From: Micrococcus sp. EYE_212
GTDB taxonomy: Bacteria; Actinomycetota; Actinomycetes; Actinomycetales; Micrococcaceae
DNA length: 55,264 nucleotides
Assembly (NCBI RefSeq): GCF_023147585.1
Contig: NZ_JAHXOZ010000015.1
Location: 1 to 55,264, forward strand
Direction of reading: 5' to 3'
The notes under the pieces are model-generated. The model was not told where the DNA came from and ran no database searches. It saw nothing but the letters and a program-made list of their open reading frames with translations. This document shows positions 1 through 8,836 of the stretch, piece after piece (the stretch's first letter is position 1; each line of letters opens with the position of its first letter). The position numbers were made by a program, and so were the translations under genes.

Positions 1-78
1 TGCCGCCTCACCCCCGTCGAGGACACCGGAAGCGAGGTGGGCACCGACACCGACACTGCCCTCGAGCTCAGCACCTGA
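1..78 (+). CDS. C-terminal tail of a gene cut by the window edge
   Basis: An open frame runs in from the left edge and stops at TGA 76-78, giving 25 residues that begin C-R-L-T-P-V-E. The RLTPVE string resembles the end of IS3-type transposases, and the partial IS3 element at the other end of the window also has RLTPVE near its C-terminus. That link is only a resemblance; the remaining tail is acidic and unrecognised. It could be the end of any upstream gene. Confidence 0.25.
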   Translation, partial: CRLTPVEDTGSEVGTDTDTALELST

Positions 79-143
79 CAACCCCAACGAAGGATCCAAC
101 CGCTACACCACCACAAGGGGCTTGACCGCACGATGAGGACCCC

Positions 144-925
144 GTGCCGTGGCCTCCGGAGGAGGCGGCCGCCGTCGTCCAGGAGGCAGGCGGGGTCCTC
201 TCCCATCAGAGCGCGCTGCTGGTGCACCGCCTGGTGGTTCCCCGATGGGTGCGGCCTGACGGGCGTCTGCACATCAGCCGCCCCCATGAGCTCGGCATCT
301 GCGATCGCGTGGGTGTGCGCACCCACAGCCGTGAGGTTCCGGCCGACGACGTCGTGGAGATCCACGGCATCCGCACCACCTCGGTGGAGCGGGCTTGGCT
401 CGACCTGGCCGCGCTGAGGCCGCGCGGGCCCCGCGACCCCCTCGTGATCGCCGGAGACGCGCTGGTGAACCGGCCGTGGGCGGACGGCAAGCGAGGCGAC
501 CCCGTCACGACTCCCGAGCGACTCCGAGAGGCCCTCCGCCGGACGGGCCGGTTCAAGGGAGTGCGCCTGGCGCGGGAGGCACTGCACCTGGTTCGGGTCG
601 GGGCCGACTCCCCACCGGAAACCGAGCTCCGCCTCGCACTGATCGACGCTGGGCTGCCGGAGCCGGAGCTTCAGGTGCCCGGTGATCCGCAGGATCGGTT
701 CGCCCCCATCGTCGACCTCGGCTATCGGGCGTGGCGGCTGGCACTCCAGTACGACGGCGAGCACCATCGGTCCCGCGAGCAGCAGGCACGCGACGCGCGG
801 CGCGACGGATGGCTCCAGGACCACGGGTGGCGCTCGCTGCGCCTCACCGCCGACGACCGGCTGACCGGCTTCGCACGGGCGATCGAAAGTGTCCGCCTCC
901 GGAGGGGAGAGGATCGGTCAGGTGA
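144..925 (+). pseudogene. Damaged DUF559/AbiEi-like protein
   Basis: The frame opens at GTG 144 after a stop at 123 and encodes the middle and C-terminal part of an actinobacterial DUF559 protein: GGVLSHQSALLVHRL, then TSVERAWLDLA, then a restriction-like core with PPETELRLALIDAGLPEPE, QYDGEHHRS and a final WLQDHGWRSLRLT. Family members usually start with an extra winged-helix (AbiEi-type) domain of some 50-90 residues, which is absent here. Homology fades near position 905, but this frame has no stop until 2408, so it would run antisense through the ABC transporter gene. A one-base shift would use the TGA at 923-925. I therefore read it as a 5'-truncated, frameshifted remnant. Function in this family is mostly unknown; the fold suggests nuclease ancestry. 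Confidence 0.5.
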
Positions 926-2888
926 GCGAGTCCTCCCACGCCCGGTGCAGCGCCGCGAACCGGCCGCCCTGCGCCACGAGCTCCGCCGGGCTGCCGTCCT
1001 CGACGATGCGGCCGTCGTGCACCACGAGCACCCGGTCGGCGGTCTCGACGGTGCTCAGCCGATGCGCGATGATCAGCGCCGTGCGGTTGCCCAGCAGCCG
1101 CTCGAGGCCGTCCTGCACGAGGCGCTCGCTCGGCAGGTCCAGCGAGGACGTCGCCTCGTCGAGGATCAGCACGGCCGGGTCCGCGAGGAACGCCCGCGCG
1201 AAGGACACCAGCTGCCGCTGCCCTGCGCTCAGCCGCCCCCCGCGCTTGGACACGTCGGTGTCGTACCCCTCGGGCAGCGCGAGGATGAACTCGTGCGCGC
1301 CCACGGCTCGCGCCGCCGCCTGGATCTCCGCCTCGGACGCCCCCGGCCGGCCCAGCGCGATGTTCTCCGCCACGGACCCGGAGAACAGGAACGCCTCCTG
1401 CGTCACCATCACCACGTTGCGCCGCAGGTCCCGGCTCGCCAGGTCCTTCAGCTCCACGCCGTCCAGGGTGAGCGAGCCGGACGTCAGGTCGTAGAACCGC
1501 GCGATCAGCTTCACCAGGGTGGACTTGCCCGCGCCGGTCTGCCCCACCACGGCCACGGTCTGCCCGGCCGGAATCGTCAGGTCGAACTCGGGCAGGATCA
1601 CCTTCTCCGGCCCGTAGCCGAACACGGCGTCGCGGAACTCGATGCGCCCGGAGGCCACGCCCTCGCCGGGGCGCGTCGCCCCCGGCAGCAGCGCCGGCTG
1701 GGCGGCCTCGACGACGGCGGGCTCCTCCTCGAGCAGGCCCGAGACCTTCTCCAGCGCGGCGCCCGCGGACTGGAACGAGGAGTAGAACATGGCCACCATC
1801 TCCATGGGCTGGAACACGCGGCGCCCGGCGAGCAGCAGCGCCACGAGCACGCCCACCTCGAGGTCGCCGGCCAGCACGCGGAGGCCGCCGAACACCAGCA
1901 GCGCCACCACCGTGAGGTTGCCGGTCACCACGAGCACGGGCTGCAGCACGCCGAAGAGGTTCAGCGTCTCCACCATGTCGTCCCGGTAGGCGGTGGCCAG
2001 TCGGGTGTACTTCGCGTCGTTGGCCCGCTCGCGGCGGAACGCCTGCACAGCCCGGATGCCCGTCATGGTCTCCACGAAGTGCACGATGGACCGCGCGGAG
2101 GACACGCGGGAGCGGCGATAGGCCTCCTCGGAGCGCACCTGGTACCAGCGCACCGCGATCGCCACGGGCACGAACGCGATCAGCAGGACCAGGAACGACG
2201 GCGCGTCCAGCAGCACGATCGACGCGGACGTGAACACCATGAACAGCACGCCCGAGACGAGCGAGGACACGCCCTGGTCCAGCAGCTCCCGGAGCGCCTC
2301 GAGGTCCGAGGTCTGCCGCGAGATCACACGGCCGGAGGTGTAGGTCTCGTGGAAGCCGAGCGAGAGACGCTGCGTGTGCTGGAACACCCGCACGCGCAGC
2401 GCCAGTAGCATGCGTTGGCTCGCCTTGGCCGTGAGCCACTGGTAGACGCCCAGCAGGACGCCCGCGGTCAGGCCCGTCAGGGCGTACACCCCGCCCACCA
2501 GGACGACGACGGGCCACGGGTCCGCGCCCGTGCGCACGGCCTCGACCACCTGGGGCAGGCCCCGGTCGATGGCCCACGCGATGATCAGCGGCACGGCCGC
2601 CCGCGCCGCGTTGGAGACGAGCACGAGCAGGGCGGTGAGCAGGAGCGTGCCCCGCACGGGCGCCGCGAGCTGGCGCAGCAGCGCCCACGAGCGGCGGCGG
2701 ACGTGCCGACGCTCCTCGGGCGTGTACTCGAGGGACTCCTCCCCGCCCACGCCGACGACGCGCAGGGAGGCCGCCTGCGCCGGGTCCACCACGGTGAGCG
2801 TCGAGGTGTCGGGGCCCGTCACGCCGCGGTCGGCCGGGCGATCCGGTGCCGTGCCGGGCGCCTGCGCTCGGGGATCCTGCGGGTTCAT
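918..2888 (-). CDS. ABC exporter half-transporter (ATPase plus permease), catalytic-site subunit
   Basis: A 656-residue protein with an N-terminal six-helix exporter domain (about residues 60-370) and a C-terminal nucleotide-binding domain. Walker A GQTGAGKST is near residue 447, a modified signature LSAGQRQ near 551, and Walker B LILDEATSSLD near 574 with the catalytic Glu. The ATG at 2888 overlaps the stop of the partner gene by ATGA, so the two are translationally coupled and almost certainly form a heterodimer. The imperfect signature here pairs with the Asp-containing Walker B of the partner, the usual arrangement of one degenerate and one active ATP site. Substrate (drug, lipid or peptide) cannot be told from sequence. 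Confidence 0.93.
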   Translation of the reverse strand: MNPQDPRAQAPGTAPDRPADRGVTGPDTSTLTVVDPAQAASLRVVGVGGEESLEYTPEERRHVRRRSWALLRQLAAPVRGTLLLTALLVLVSNAARAAVPLIIAWAIDRGLPQVVEAVRTGADPWPVVVLVGGVYALTGLTAGVLLGVYQWLTAKASQRMLLALRVRVFQHTQRLSLGFHETYTSGRVISRQTSDLEALRELLDQGVSSLVSGVLFMVFTSASIVLLDAPSFLVLLIAFVPVAIAVRWYQVRSEEAYRRSRVSSARSIVHFVETMTGIRAVQAFRRERANDAKYTRLATAYRDDMVETLNLFGVLQPVLVVTGNLTVVALLVFGGLRVLAGDLEVGVLVALLLAGRRVFQPMEMVAMFYSSFQSAGAALEKVSGLLEEEPAVVEAAQPALLPGATRPGEGVASGRIEFRDAVFGYGPEKVILPEFDLTIPAGQTVAVVGQTGAGKSTLVKLIARFYDLTSGSLTLDGVELKDLASRDLRRNVVMVTQEAFLFSGSVAENIALGRPGASEAEIQAAARAVGAHEFILALPEGYDTDVSKRGGRLSAGQRQLVSFARAFLADPAVLILDEATSSLDLPSERLVQDGLERLLGNRTALIIAHRLSTVETADRVLVVHDGRIVEDGSPAELVAQGGRFAALHRAWEDSLT

Positions 2889-4870
2889 CGGGCGTCCTCC
2901 GTGGTCGGGGCGGCGTGGGAACCGGCGGCGTCGGCATGGGAAGCGGCGTCCCCGGCGTCGGCGAGCCGCTCGAGGGTGCGGTCGGCCTGCGCGCCCGTGG
3001 TGATGATGTCGCGGTACGCGGCGGAGCGGGCGAGCAGCTCGGCGTGCGTGCCGACGTCGATGATCACCCCGTCCTCCAGCACCGCCACGCGGTCGGCGAG
3101 GGCGACCGTGGAGGGCCGGTGTGCCACGATCAGGGTCGTGGTCCCGGCGAGCACCTGCCGCAGCCGGGCGGTGACCGCCTCCTCGGTGCGCACGTCGAGC
3201 GCGGAGAGCGGGTCGTCGAGCACGAGGATGGCCGGCCGGGCTGCGATCGCGCGGGCCAGCGCGATGCGCTGGCGCTGGCCGCCCGAGAGGCTGAGCCCCT
3301 CCTCGCCGATCTCTGAGTCCACGCCCTCGGGCAGGTCCTTCGCGAACCCGGCCTGCGCGGTGTCCAGCGCGGTCTCCAGCAGCGCCTCGGCGGCGGGGGA
3401 GTCCAGGCCGTCGGCGATCGCCTCCGCGGGCGCGCCGAGCAGCACGTTCGCCCGGATCGTGTCGGAGAAGAGGGTGGCGTCCTCGAACGCGATGGACACG
3501 CGGCGCCGCAGCTCCTCGAGGGGATACTCCCGCACGTCGAGCCCGTCCACCTCGACGGCGCCGCCCGTGACGTCCTGCAGGCGCGGCACGAGCTGCACGA
3601 GGGTGGACTTGCCGGAGCCGGTCACGCCCACGAGCGCCATCGTCTCCCCGGGCACGAGTTCGAGGTCGACGTCGGCCAGCAGGGGCGCGGCGTCCGCGGG
3701 CGTGTCCGGGTAGGCGAAGCGCGCGTGCCGGAACGCGAGGCGGCCCGACGACGGCGGCAGCCCGTCCAGCACCACGGCCGAGGTGGCCTCCGAGGAGGCG
3801 ACGGCGCGCGAGGTGGCCTGCTCCTCGGCGGCGTCGGTGCCGGTCGGCGAGGCGATGGCGACGGGGGTGCGCATGACCTCGAGGTGCCGGTCGATGCCCG
3901 TCTTGGCGGCCAGGGTCATGCCCATGAGCTGGCCGATGCCCTCGACGGGCCGGGAGAGCACGGCCGTGGTGGCGAAGTACGCGGCCAGGGCGCCGACCGT
4001 GAGGTCGCCGACGGCCACGAGGTAGACGCCCAGGGCCAGCGCGACGCCGAGCACCACCTCGGGGAGGGCGACCACGAGGCCCGTGAACTGGGCGAGCACC
4101 GCGGCCTTGTGCACCTCGGTGCCCTGCAGGGTCTCCGCCTCCCCGCGGAAGCCCTCGAGCGCGTCGGGTCCGCGGCCGAACGCCTTGAGCACGCGGATGC
4201 CGTGCACGGACTCCTCCACCGTGGTGGCGAGGTCGCCCGCCTGGTCCTGGGAGAGGCGGGAGGCGGCGCGGAAGTCGTTGCGGAAGCGGAACGAGCGGAT
4301 CATGATCGGCACGGCGGCCACGAGGTAGAGCAGGGCCAGCTGCCAGGACATGGTGAAGAGCAGCACGAGGCCCACGACGATGGTCACGCTCTCCACCACG
4401 AGCATCACGGACCCGAACGCGATCCAGCGGCGCAGCAGGGAGAGGTCCGCCTGGGCGCGCGAGAGCAGCTGGCCGGAGGGCCACGCGTCGTGGAAGCTCG
4501 CGGGCAGGCGCTGCAGCCGCCGGTAGATGCTGATCCGCGCCCGGTTCTCCACGTCCGCGGCGGGCGGCAGGATGAAGAAGCGGCGCAGCCAGATGAAGAA
4601 CGCCTCGGCCAGGCCCAGGGCGCCCAGGGCGAGCGCCGCCCACCACACCCCGGCGGCGGGGTCCGCCGGACCCGGGACGCCGGGGGCCGAGTGCGCGAAC
4701 ACGGTGTTCACGAGCACGCGGATCACCTGGGGGATGGCCAGCGCCACGAGCCCCGCGGCGAGGGCGGCGAGGAGCCCGCCCACCCAGCGGCCGCGCATGC
4801 CCTCCAGGTACGGGGCGACCCCGTGCAGGGCGTCGCGCAGGGGGAGGGGCTCGGAGGAGGTGCGGGTCAC
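2885..4870 (-). CDS. ABC exporter half-transporter, degenerate-site subunit
   Basis: A 661-residue exporter subunit with an N-terminal transmembrane domain and a C-terminal ATPase. Walker A GVTGSGKST is near residue 414, a canonical LSLSGGQRQ signature near 525, and Walker B reads LVLDDPLSALD near 547, so the catalytic Glu is replaced by Asp. That is the mark of the degenerate half of heterodimeric exporters such as TM287/288. The GTG start at 4870 lies six bases after a -10 hexamer (TAGAGT, complement of 4877-4882), consistent with a leaderless message. It is first in a two-gene operon and its stop overlaps the next start. Confidence 0.93.
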   Translation of the reverse strand: MTRTSSEPLPLRDALHGVAPYLEGMRGRWVGGLLAALAAGLVALAIPQVIRVLVNTVFAHSAPGVPGPADPAAGVWWAALALGALGLAEAFFIWLRRFFILPPAADVENRARISIYRRLQRLPASFHDAWPSGQLLSRAQADLSLLRRWIAFGSVMLVVESVTIVVGLVLLFTMSWQLALLYLVAAVPIMIRSFRFRNDFRAASRLSQDQAGDLATTVEESVHGIRVLKAFGRGPDALEGFRGEAETLQGTEVHKAAVLAQFTGLVVALPEVVLGVALALGVYLVAVGDLTVGALAAYFATTAVLSRPVEGIGQLMGMTLAAKTGIDRHLEVMRTPVAIASPTGTDAAEEQATSRAVASSEATSAVVLDGLPPSSGRLAFRHARFAYPDTPADAAPLLADVDLELVPGETMALVGVTGSGKSTLVQLVPRLQDVTGGAVEVDGLDVREYPLEELRRRVSIAFEDATLFSDTIRANVLLGAPAEAIADGLDSPAAEALLETALDTAQAGFAKDLPEGVDSEIGEEGLSLSGGQRQRIALARAIAARPAILVLDDPLSALDVRTEEAVTARLRQVLAGTTTLIVAHRPSTVALADRVAVLEDGVIIDVGTHAELLARSAAYRDIITTGAQADRTLERLADAGDAASHADAAGSHAAPTTEDAR

Positions 4871-4876
4871 ACGCGC

Positions 4877-4882
4877 ACTCTA
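4877..4882 (-). promoter_or_regulatory. -10 hexamer of the ABC exporter operon (leaderless)
   Basis: On the minus strand TAGAGT is followed by six bases and then the GTG start at 4870. No convincing -35 is visible. Confidence 0.45.
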
Positions 4883-4945
4883 CCGGCGGCGGCGGACCTC
4901 ACAGGGCGGGATCGCCCCAGGCAGGTGCGGTTCGGAGGGTCCCGC

Positions 4946-5926
4946 TCAGACCCGGGGCACGAGGTCCAGCACGACCGCCTCGGGCCGGCACGCGAACCGC
5001 ACGGGTGCCGACGGCGCCGAGCCGAGCCCGGCGGACACCTCGAGGGGCACGGTGCGCCCCGCCGCGGTCCACGTGGACACGCCCGAGGCCTGGGAGCGGG
5101 GCAGGTCGCAGTTGGTCACGATCGCCCCGAAGCACGGGAGGCACACCTGCCCGCCGTGCGTGTGGCCGGCCAGCAGCAGGTCGGCACCGTCCGCCGTCAT
5201 GGCGTCCAGCACCCGCCGGTACGGGGCGTGGGTGACGCCGAGGCGGAGGACGCCGTCGTCGGGACGGGCCGCCGCACCTGCCGGCGCCGCGGCCTCCTCC
5301 GGGAAGCCCGGCCACGCGTCGAGGCCGAGGTGCGGGTCGTCCGTGCCGGCGGCCGCGATGCGCGTCGGCACGCCACCCTCGGAGCCCAGCTCGAGCACGA
5401 CCCCCCGGTTGGTCAGGTCCGCCCACCCGGCGGCACGGAAGGCGCCGAACAGCTCGCCGTGCGGCAGCTCGGCCCGCCCGGCCTCCATCCGGGAGGGCCC
5501 CCGGAGGTAGCGCAGCGGATTGGCCGGCTTGGGCGCGTAGTAGTCGTTGGACCCGGGGACGAACACGCCGGGCATGTCCAGCAGCGGGGCCAGCCCGTCG
5601 AGGACGAGCGGCACGGAGGCCGCCGCGGAGATGTTGTCCCCCGTGTTCACCACGAGGTCCGGCTCCAGGTCCGCGAGCCCGCGCAGCCACGCGAGCTTCG
5701 CGCGGTGCCGGGGGAGCAGGTGGATGTCGGAGAGGTGCAGCACGCGCATCGGCCGCGCCCCCGCGGGCAGGACCGCGAGCGTGTGCGTCCGCACCACCCG
5801 GGCCTCGGCCTCGGCGAGGCCCCAGGCCAGGCCGAGGGCCGCCGTCGTGCCCGCGCCGACGGCGACCCGCGCGCCGGTGCGCACGAGCCGCCGTCCACGG
5901 CCCCGGGTGAGGTCCACGGTGCTCAT
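4946..5926 (-). CDS. Metallophosphoesterase, YkuE/Rv3683-like
   Basis: A 326-residue calcineurin-like phosphoesterase. After a basic N-terminus and a hydrophobic stretch (residues about 12-35, a likely membrane anchor) come the metal-binding motifs in order: HLSDIHLLP, VNTGDNIS, GSND, THAPY and GHTHGGQVCLP. The third motif reads GSND rather than GNHD, which I recall as common in actinobacterial members. The ATG at 5926 overlaps the stop of the penicillin-binding protein gene by four bases (ATGA), so the pair is one operon. This is the same neighbour pair as ponA2/Rv3683 in mycobacteria. A role in envelope or lipid metabolism is plausible but not shown by the sequence. Confidence 0.88.
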   Translation of the reverse strand: MSTVDLTRGRGRRLVRTGARVAVGAGTTAALGLAWGLAEAEARVVRTHTLAVLPAGARPMRVLHLSDIHLLPRHRAKLAWLRGLADLEPDLVVNTGDNISAAASVPLVLDGLAPLLDMPGVFVPGSNDYYAPKPANPLRYLRGPSRMEAGRAELPHGELFGAFRAAGWADLTNRGVVLELGSEGGVPTRIAAAGTDDPHLGLDAWPGFPEEAAAPAGAAARPDDGVLRLGVTHAPYRRVLDAMTADGADLLLAGHTHGGQVCLPCFGAIVTNCDLPRSQASGVSTWTAAGRTVPLEVSAGLGSAPSAPVRFACRPEAVVLDLVPRV

Positions 5927-8103
5927 TCCGGGACGTTCTCGGGGTCGGCGCCGCCACGCTGGATGTCCTCCACGAAGAAGTCCGTGCCGTCCGGGTGCGG
6001 GCCTTCCTCGCCGGGGTCCTCGGACTGCGGTCCGGAGTACTCGGGGAGCTCTCCCGGGGGGTAGATCTCCTTCGCGCGCTGGTTGAACTCGAGCCAGGAC
6101 GGGCCGTTGAAGGTGGTGCCATAGAAGACGTCGCGCTTCTGGCCGCGGACGGTCTCGCCGATCATCGACTTCAGGTTGGTGTACCGGCCGGACCACACGG
6201 CCGTCGCCAGCTCGGTGGTGTAGCCCACGAACCACGTGGAGGAGTTGTTGTTGTTGGTGCCGGACTTGCCGGCGAACTCGTAGCCCGCGCCGTCCGGGGC
6301 CAGGTTGTAGCCGGCGTGGTGGCGCAGAACGGGGGTCAGCTCGGCCACGTGCTCGGGGGCGACGACCTGGGTGCAGGTCGGCTCGCCCACGTCGTACTGG
6401 TTGCCGGTGGTGTCCGTGACCTCGAGGATCGCGCGCGGCTCGCAGTACAGGCCGTTCGCGGCGAGGGCCGCGTAGGCCCCGGCGAGGGAGAGCGGCGCCA
6501 CGGAGTCCGAGCCCAGCAGGAAGGTGGGCTCGTCCGGCTGCAGCGGGGAGCCGTCGATCGCCCGGCGGATGCCCAGCTGGGTCGTGAGGTTCGTGATGTC
6601 GCAGAGGTCCATCTGGTAGGCCGTGGCCACGGTCGGCGTGTTGACGGACCAGAAGATGCCCTCGTCGATGCGGTCCCGCTTCACGAGGCCGCCCACCACG
6701 TTGTTGATGTTCCAGTCGGTGCCGATGCTGACGTACCCGCCGGGCCGGCACGAGGCCTGGAAGCGGGTGCCCGCGGGGTAGAGGTTCCGCGAGGCGTCCA
6801 CGGTGTCCACCAGGTGGTTGCCGTTGCGCAGCCACGCGAGCGCCACGAAGGGCTTCAGGGTGGAGCCGGCCTGGAAGCCGGCGCCGCCGCCCCACTCGCG
6901 CTCCGCGTTGAGGTTGAGCGTGGTCCGGCCCAGCTCGTCCTTGATGGCGTACTCGGTGTTCTGCGCCATCGTGCGGATGTTGCCCGTGCCCGGCTCGAGG
7001 GACACGAGGGCCTGGCCGGCGCCGTAGGCCTCGTCGTTCGGGATGGCGCGGCGCGTGATGTCCTCGGCGGACTTCTGCAGCTCGGTGTTCAGGGTGGTGC
7101 GGATGGTCAGGCCGCCGCGGTCCAGGAGGGCGCGGCGGGAGAGCACGTCGGGTCCGAAGGTGGGATCGGCCAGGACCTGGCGCTCCACGTAGTCGCAGAA
7201 GTAGGCGCCGAACTCGGCGTTGAGGCAGCCGGAGGGCACGCCCTTCATCACGACCTCGAGGGGCTGGGCGAGGGCGTGCTGCAGCTCCTCCTCGCTCAGG
7301 TAGCCGTTGTTGCGCATGGCGCGCAGCACGGTGTCCCGGCGGTTCGTGGTGCCCTCGGGGTTGCGGGAAGGGTTGTAGCCGGTGGGGGACTGGACCATGC
7401 CGGCCAGGGTGGCGGCCTCCCAGCTCTCCAGCTCGGCGGCGGGCTTGCCGAAGACGTACTGCGACGCGGCCTCCACGCCGTAGGCGCGGCCCTGGAAGAG
7501 CGTGATGTTGAGGTAGCCCTCCAGGATCTGCTCCTTGGACATCTGCTTCTCCGCGGCCACCGCGAGCTTGATCTCCTTGACCTTGTCCGACACGTTCTTG
7601 TTGCCGGAGATGGTCAGGCGGGAGTCGCCGCGGATCTGCTGGGAGTTGATCAGCAGCTGGTTGACGTACTGCTGGGTCAGCGTCGAGGCTCCCTGGGTGG
7701 AGTCCGAGGTGGCGTTGTGCACGGCCGCGCGGACCAGGCCGCGCGCGTCCACGCCCTCGTGCTGGAAGAAGCGGGCGTCCTCGATGGCCACGATCGCGTG
7801 CTCCATGTGGTCCGAGACCTGGTCCAGGGTGACCGGCGTGCGGTTCTCCGCATAGAACGTGGCCAGCACCTGGCCGTCCTCCGAGACGATCGTGGAAGGG
7901 ACCGAGACGGGCTCCGTGGGCAGCTCGTCCGGCATCCGGTCCAGCATGTCCTGCCCCACGCCCACGCCCGCGCCCGCGAGGCTCACGGCCGGCAGCATCA
8001 GCCCCGCCACGAGCAGCCCCGCCAGGGCGGAGAGCCCCAGGTACGCCAGCATCCGTCCGAGGACGCTGGAGCGAGCGGGGAGGGGGGACTTGCGGGACGC
8101 CAT
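5923..8103 (-). CDS. Bifunctional class A penicillin-binding protein (PonA2-like)
   Basis: A 726-residue peptidoglycan synthase with a short basic cytoplasmic tail and one transmembrane segment (about residues 18-48). The glycosyltransferase domain carries the catalytic EDARFFQHEGVD motif at residues 108-119 and TLTQQYVNQLL. The transpeptidase domain has the nucleophile motif STLK near residue 415, SVN near 484 and the KSGT form of the KTG motif near 608. No C-terminal PASTA domain is visible; the tail is acidic and proline-rich. The ATG lies seven bases after a TACACT hexamer (complement of 8111-8116), which suggests a leaderless message. It is followed directly by the phosphoesterase gene. 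Confidence 0.93.
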   Translation of the reverse strand: MASRKSPLPARSSVLGRMLAYLGLSALAGLLVAGLMLPAVSLAGAGVGVGQDMLDRMPDELPTEPVSVPSTIVSEDGQVLATFYAENRTPVTLDQVSDHMEHAIVAIEDARFFQHEGVDARGLVRAAVHNATSDSTQGASTLTQQYVNQLLINSQQIRGDSRLTISGNKNVSDKVKEIKLAVAAEKQMSKEQILEGYLNITLFQGRAYGVEAASQYVFGKPAAELESWEAATLAGMVQSPTGYNPSRNPEGTTNRRDTVLRAMRNNGYLSEEELQHALAQPLEVVMKGVPSGCLNAEFGAYFCDYVERQVLADPTFGPDVLSRRALLDRGGLTIRTTLNTELQKSAEDITRRAIPNDEAYGAGQALVSLEPGTGNIRTMAQNTEYAIKDELGRTTLNLNAEREWGGGAGFQAGSTLKPFVALAWLRNGNHLVDTVDASRNLYPAGTRFQASCRPGGYVSIGTDWNINNVVGGLVKRDRIDEGIFWSVNTPTVATAYQMDLCDITNLTTQLGIRRAIDGSPLQPDEPTFLLGSDSVAPLSLAGAYAALAANGLYCEPRAILEVTDTTGNQYDVGEPTCTQVVAPEHVAELTPVLRHHAGYNLAPDGAGYEFAGKSGTNNNNSSTWFVGYTTELATAVWSGRYTNLKSMIGETVRGQKRDVFYGTTFNGPSWLEFNQRAKEIYPPGELPEYSGPQSEDPGEEGPHPDGTDFFVEDIQRGGADPENVPE

Positions 8104-8110
8104 GGCGGGA

Positions 8111-8165
8111 AGTGTATCCCGCGTGGGTGGGCCGCCCTGCGGGCGGGACGCGTGCTCGCTACGCT
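8111..8165. promoter_or_regulatory. Divergent leaderless promoter pair (PBP / DUF4177 operon)
   Basis: On the minus strand TACACT (8116-8111) lies seven bases before the PBP ATG. On the plus strand TACGCT (8160-8165) lies six bases before the ATG at 8172. Both put transcription starts at or next to the start codon. No whiB-type gene sits here, unlike the mycobacterial locus. Confidence 0.45.
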
Positions 8166-8171
8166 GGTCCC

Positions 8172-8339
8172 ATGACCCAGCACACGCGGTGGGAGTACTC
8201 CACCATCCCCCTCCTCATCCACGCGACCAAGCAGATCCTCGACCAGTGGGGTGAGGACGGCTGGGAGCTCGTGGCCGTGATCCCCGGCCCCGAGGGCGCC
8301 AACCCCGTGGCCTATCTCAAGCGCCCCAAGGCCGCGTGA
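8172..8339 (+). CDS. DUF4177 domain protein
   Basis: A 55-residue protein with the DUF4177 pattern: an early WEY strand, QILDQWGEDGWELVAVIPG in the centre and a final LKRPK strand. The function of this family is unknown. The start was chosen at ATG 8172 because the family begins a few residues before WEY and a -10 hexamer ends at 8165. Its stop overlaps the GTG of the RidA gene (GTGA). An equivalent small gene beside a RidA gene is found near the mycobacterial crp locus. Confidence 0.8.
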   Translation: MTQHTRWEYSTIPLLIHATKQILDQWGEDGWELVAVIPGPEGANPVAYLKRPKAA

Positions 8340-8836
8340 GCCCGATGACCGAGCCCGACCGCCCCTCCTGGGGCTCCGGGACCGCGGCGGACCGGCTCGC
8401 CGCGCTGGGCCTCGCCCGGCCGGCCGTCGCCGCCCCCGTGGGCTCCTACGTCCCCGCCGTGCGGGACGGGGACCTCGTCCTCACCTCCGGCCAGCTGCCC
8501 TTCGTGGACGGCGCCCTGCCGGCCACCGGCAAGGTCGGCGCGGAGGTGGACCCGCAGCGGGCCGCCGAGCTGGCCCGCGTCGCCGCGGTGAACGCCGTGG
8601 CGGCCGTGCATGAGGTGGTCGGCGACCTCGAGCGCGTCGTCCAGGTGGTCAAGGTGGTCGGCTTCGTGGCCTCCGCCCCCGACTTCACCGGTCAGCCCGG
8701 CGTGATCAACGGCGCCTCGGACGTGCTCGCCGAGATCTTCGGCGACGCGGGCCGCCATGCCCGCTCCGCCGTCGGCGTGGCCGTGCTGCCCCTGGACGCG
8801 CCCGTGGAGGTCGAGATCACTGTCCGCGTCCGCTGA
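8336..8836 (+). CDS. RidA family protein (enamine/imine deaminase type)
   Basis: A 166-residue YjgF/YER057c/UK114 protein. It has LVLTSGQLPFVDG, a long helix (AAVNAVAAVHEVVGDLERVV) and the closing pattern ARSAVGVAVLPLDAPVEVEI typical of the family. RidA proteins hydrolyse reactive enamines and imines made by PLP enzymes, though actinobacterial paralogues near crp are not all tested. The GTG at 8336 overlaps the previous stop; an in-frame ATG at 8345 is an alternative. It is longer than classic RidA (about 130 residues) because of an N-terminal extension. Confidence 0.85.
   Translation: MSPMTEPDRPSWGSGTAADRLAALGLARPAVAAPVGSYVPAVRDGDLVLTSGQLPFVDGALPATGKVGAEVDPQRAAELARVAAVNAVAAVHEVVGDLERVVQVVKVVGFVASAPDFTGQPGVINGASDVLAEIFGDAGRHARSAVGVAVLPLDAPVEVEITVRVR

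Noticed and set aside
5995-8175. A 726-codon open frame on the plus strand opposite the penicillin-binding protein gene
   Set aside because: It mirrors the real gene in high-GC DNA, where the antisense frame is rarely stopped. Its translation is His/Gly/Val/Arg-rich with no domain, while the minus strand encodes all PBP motifs.
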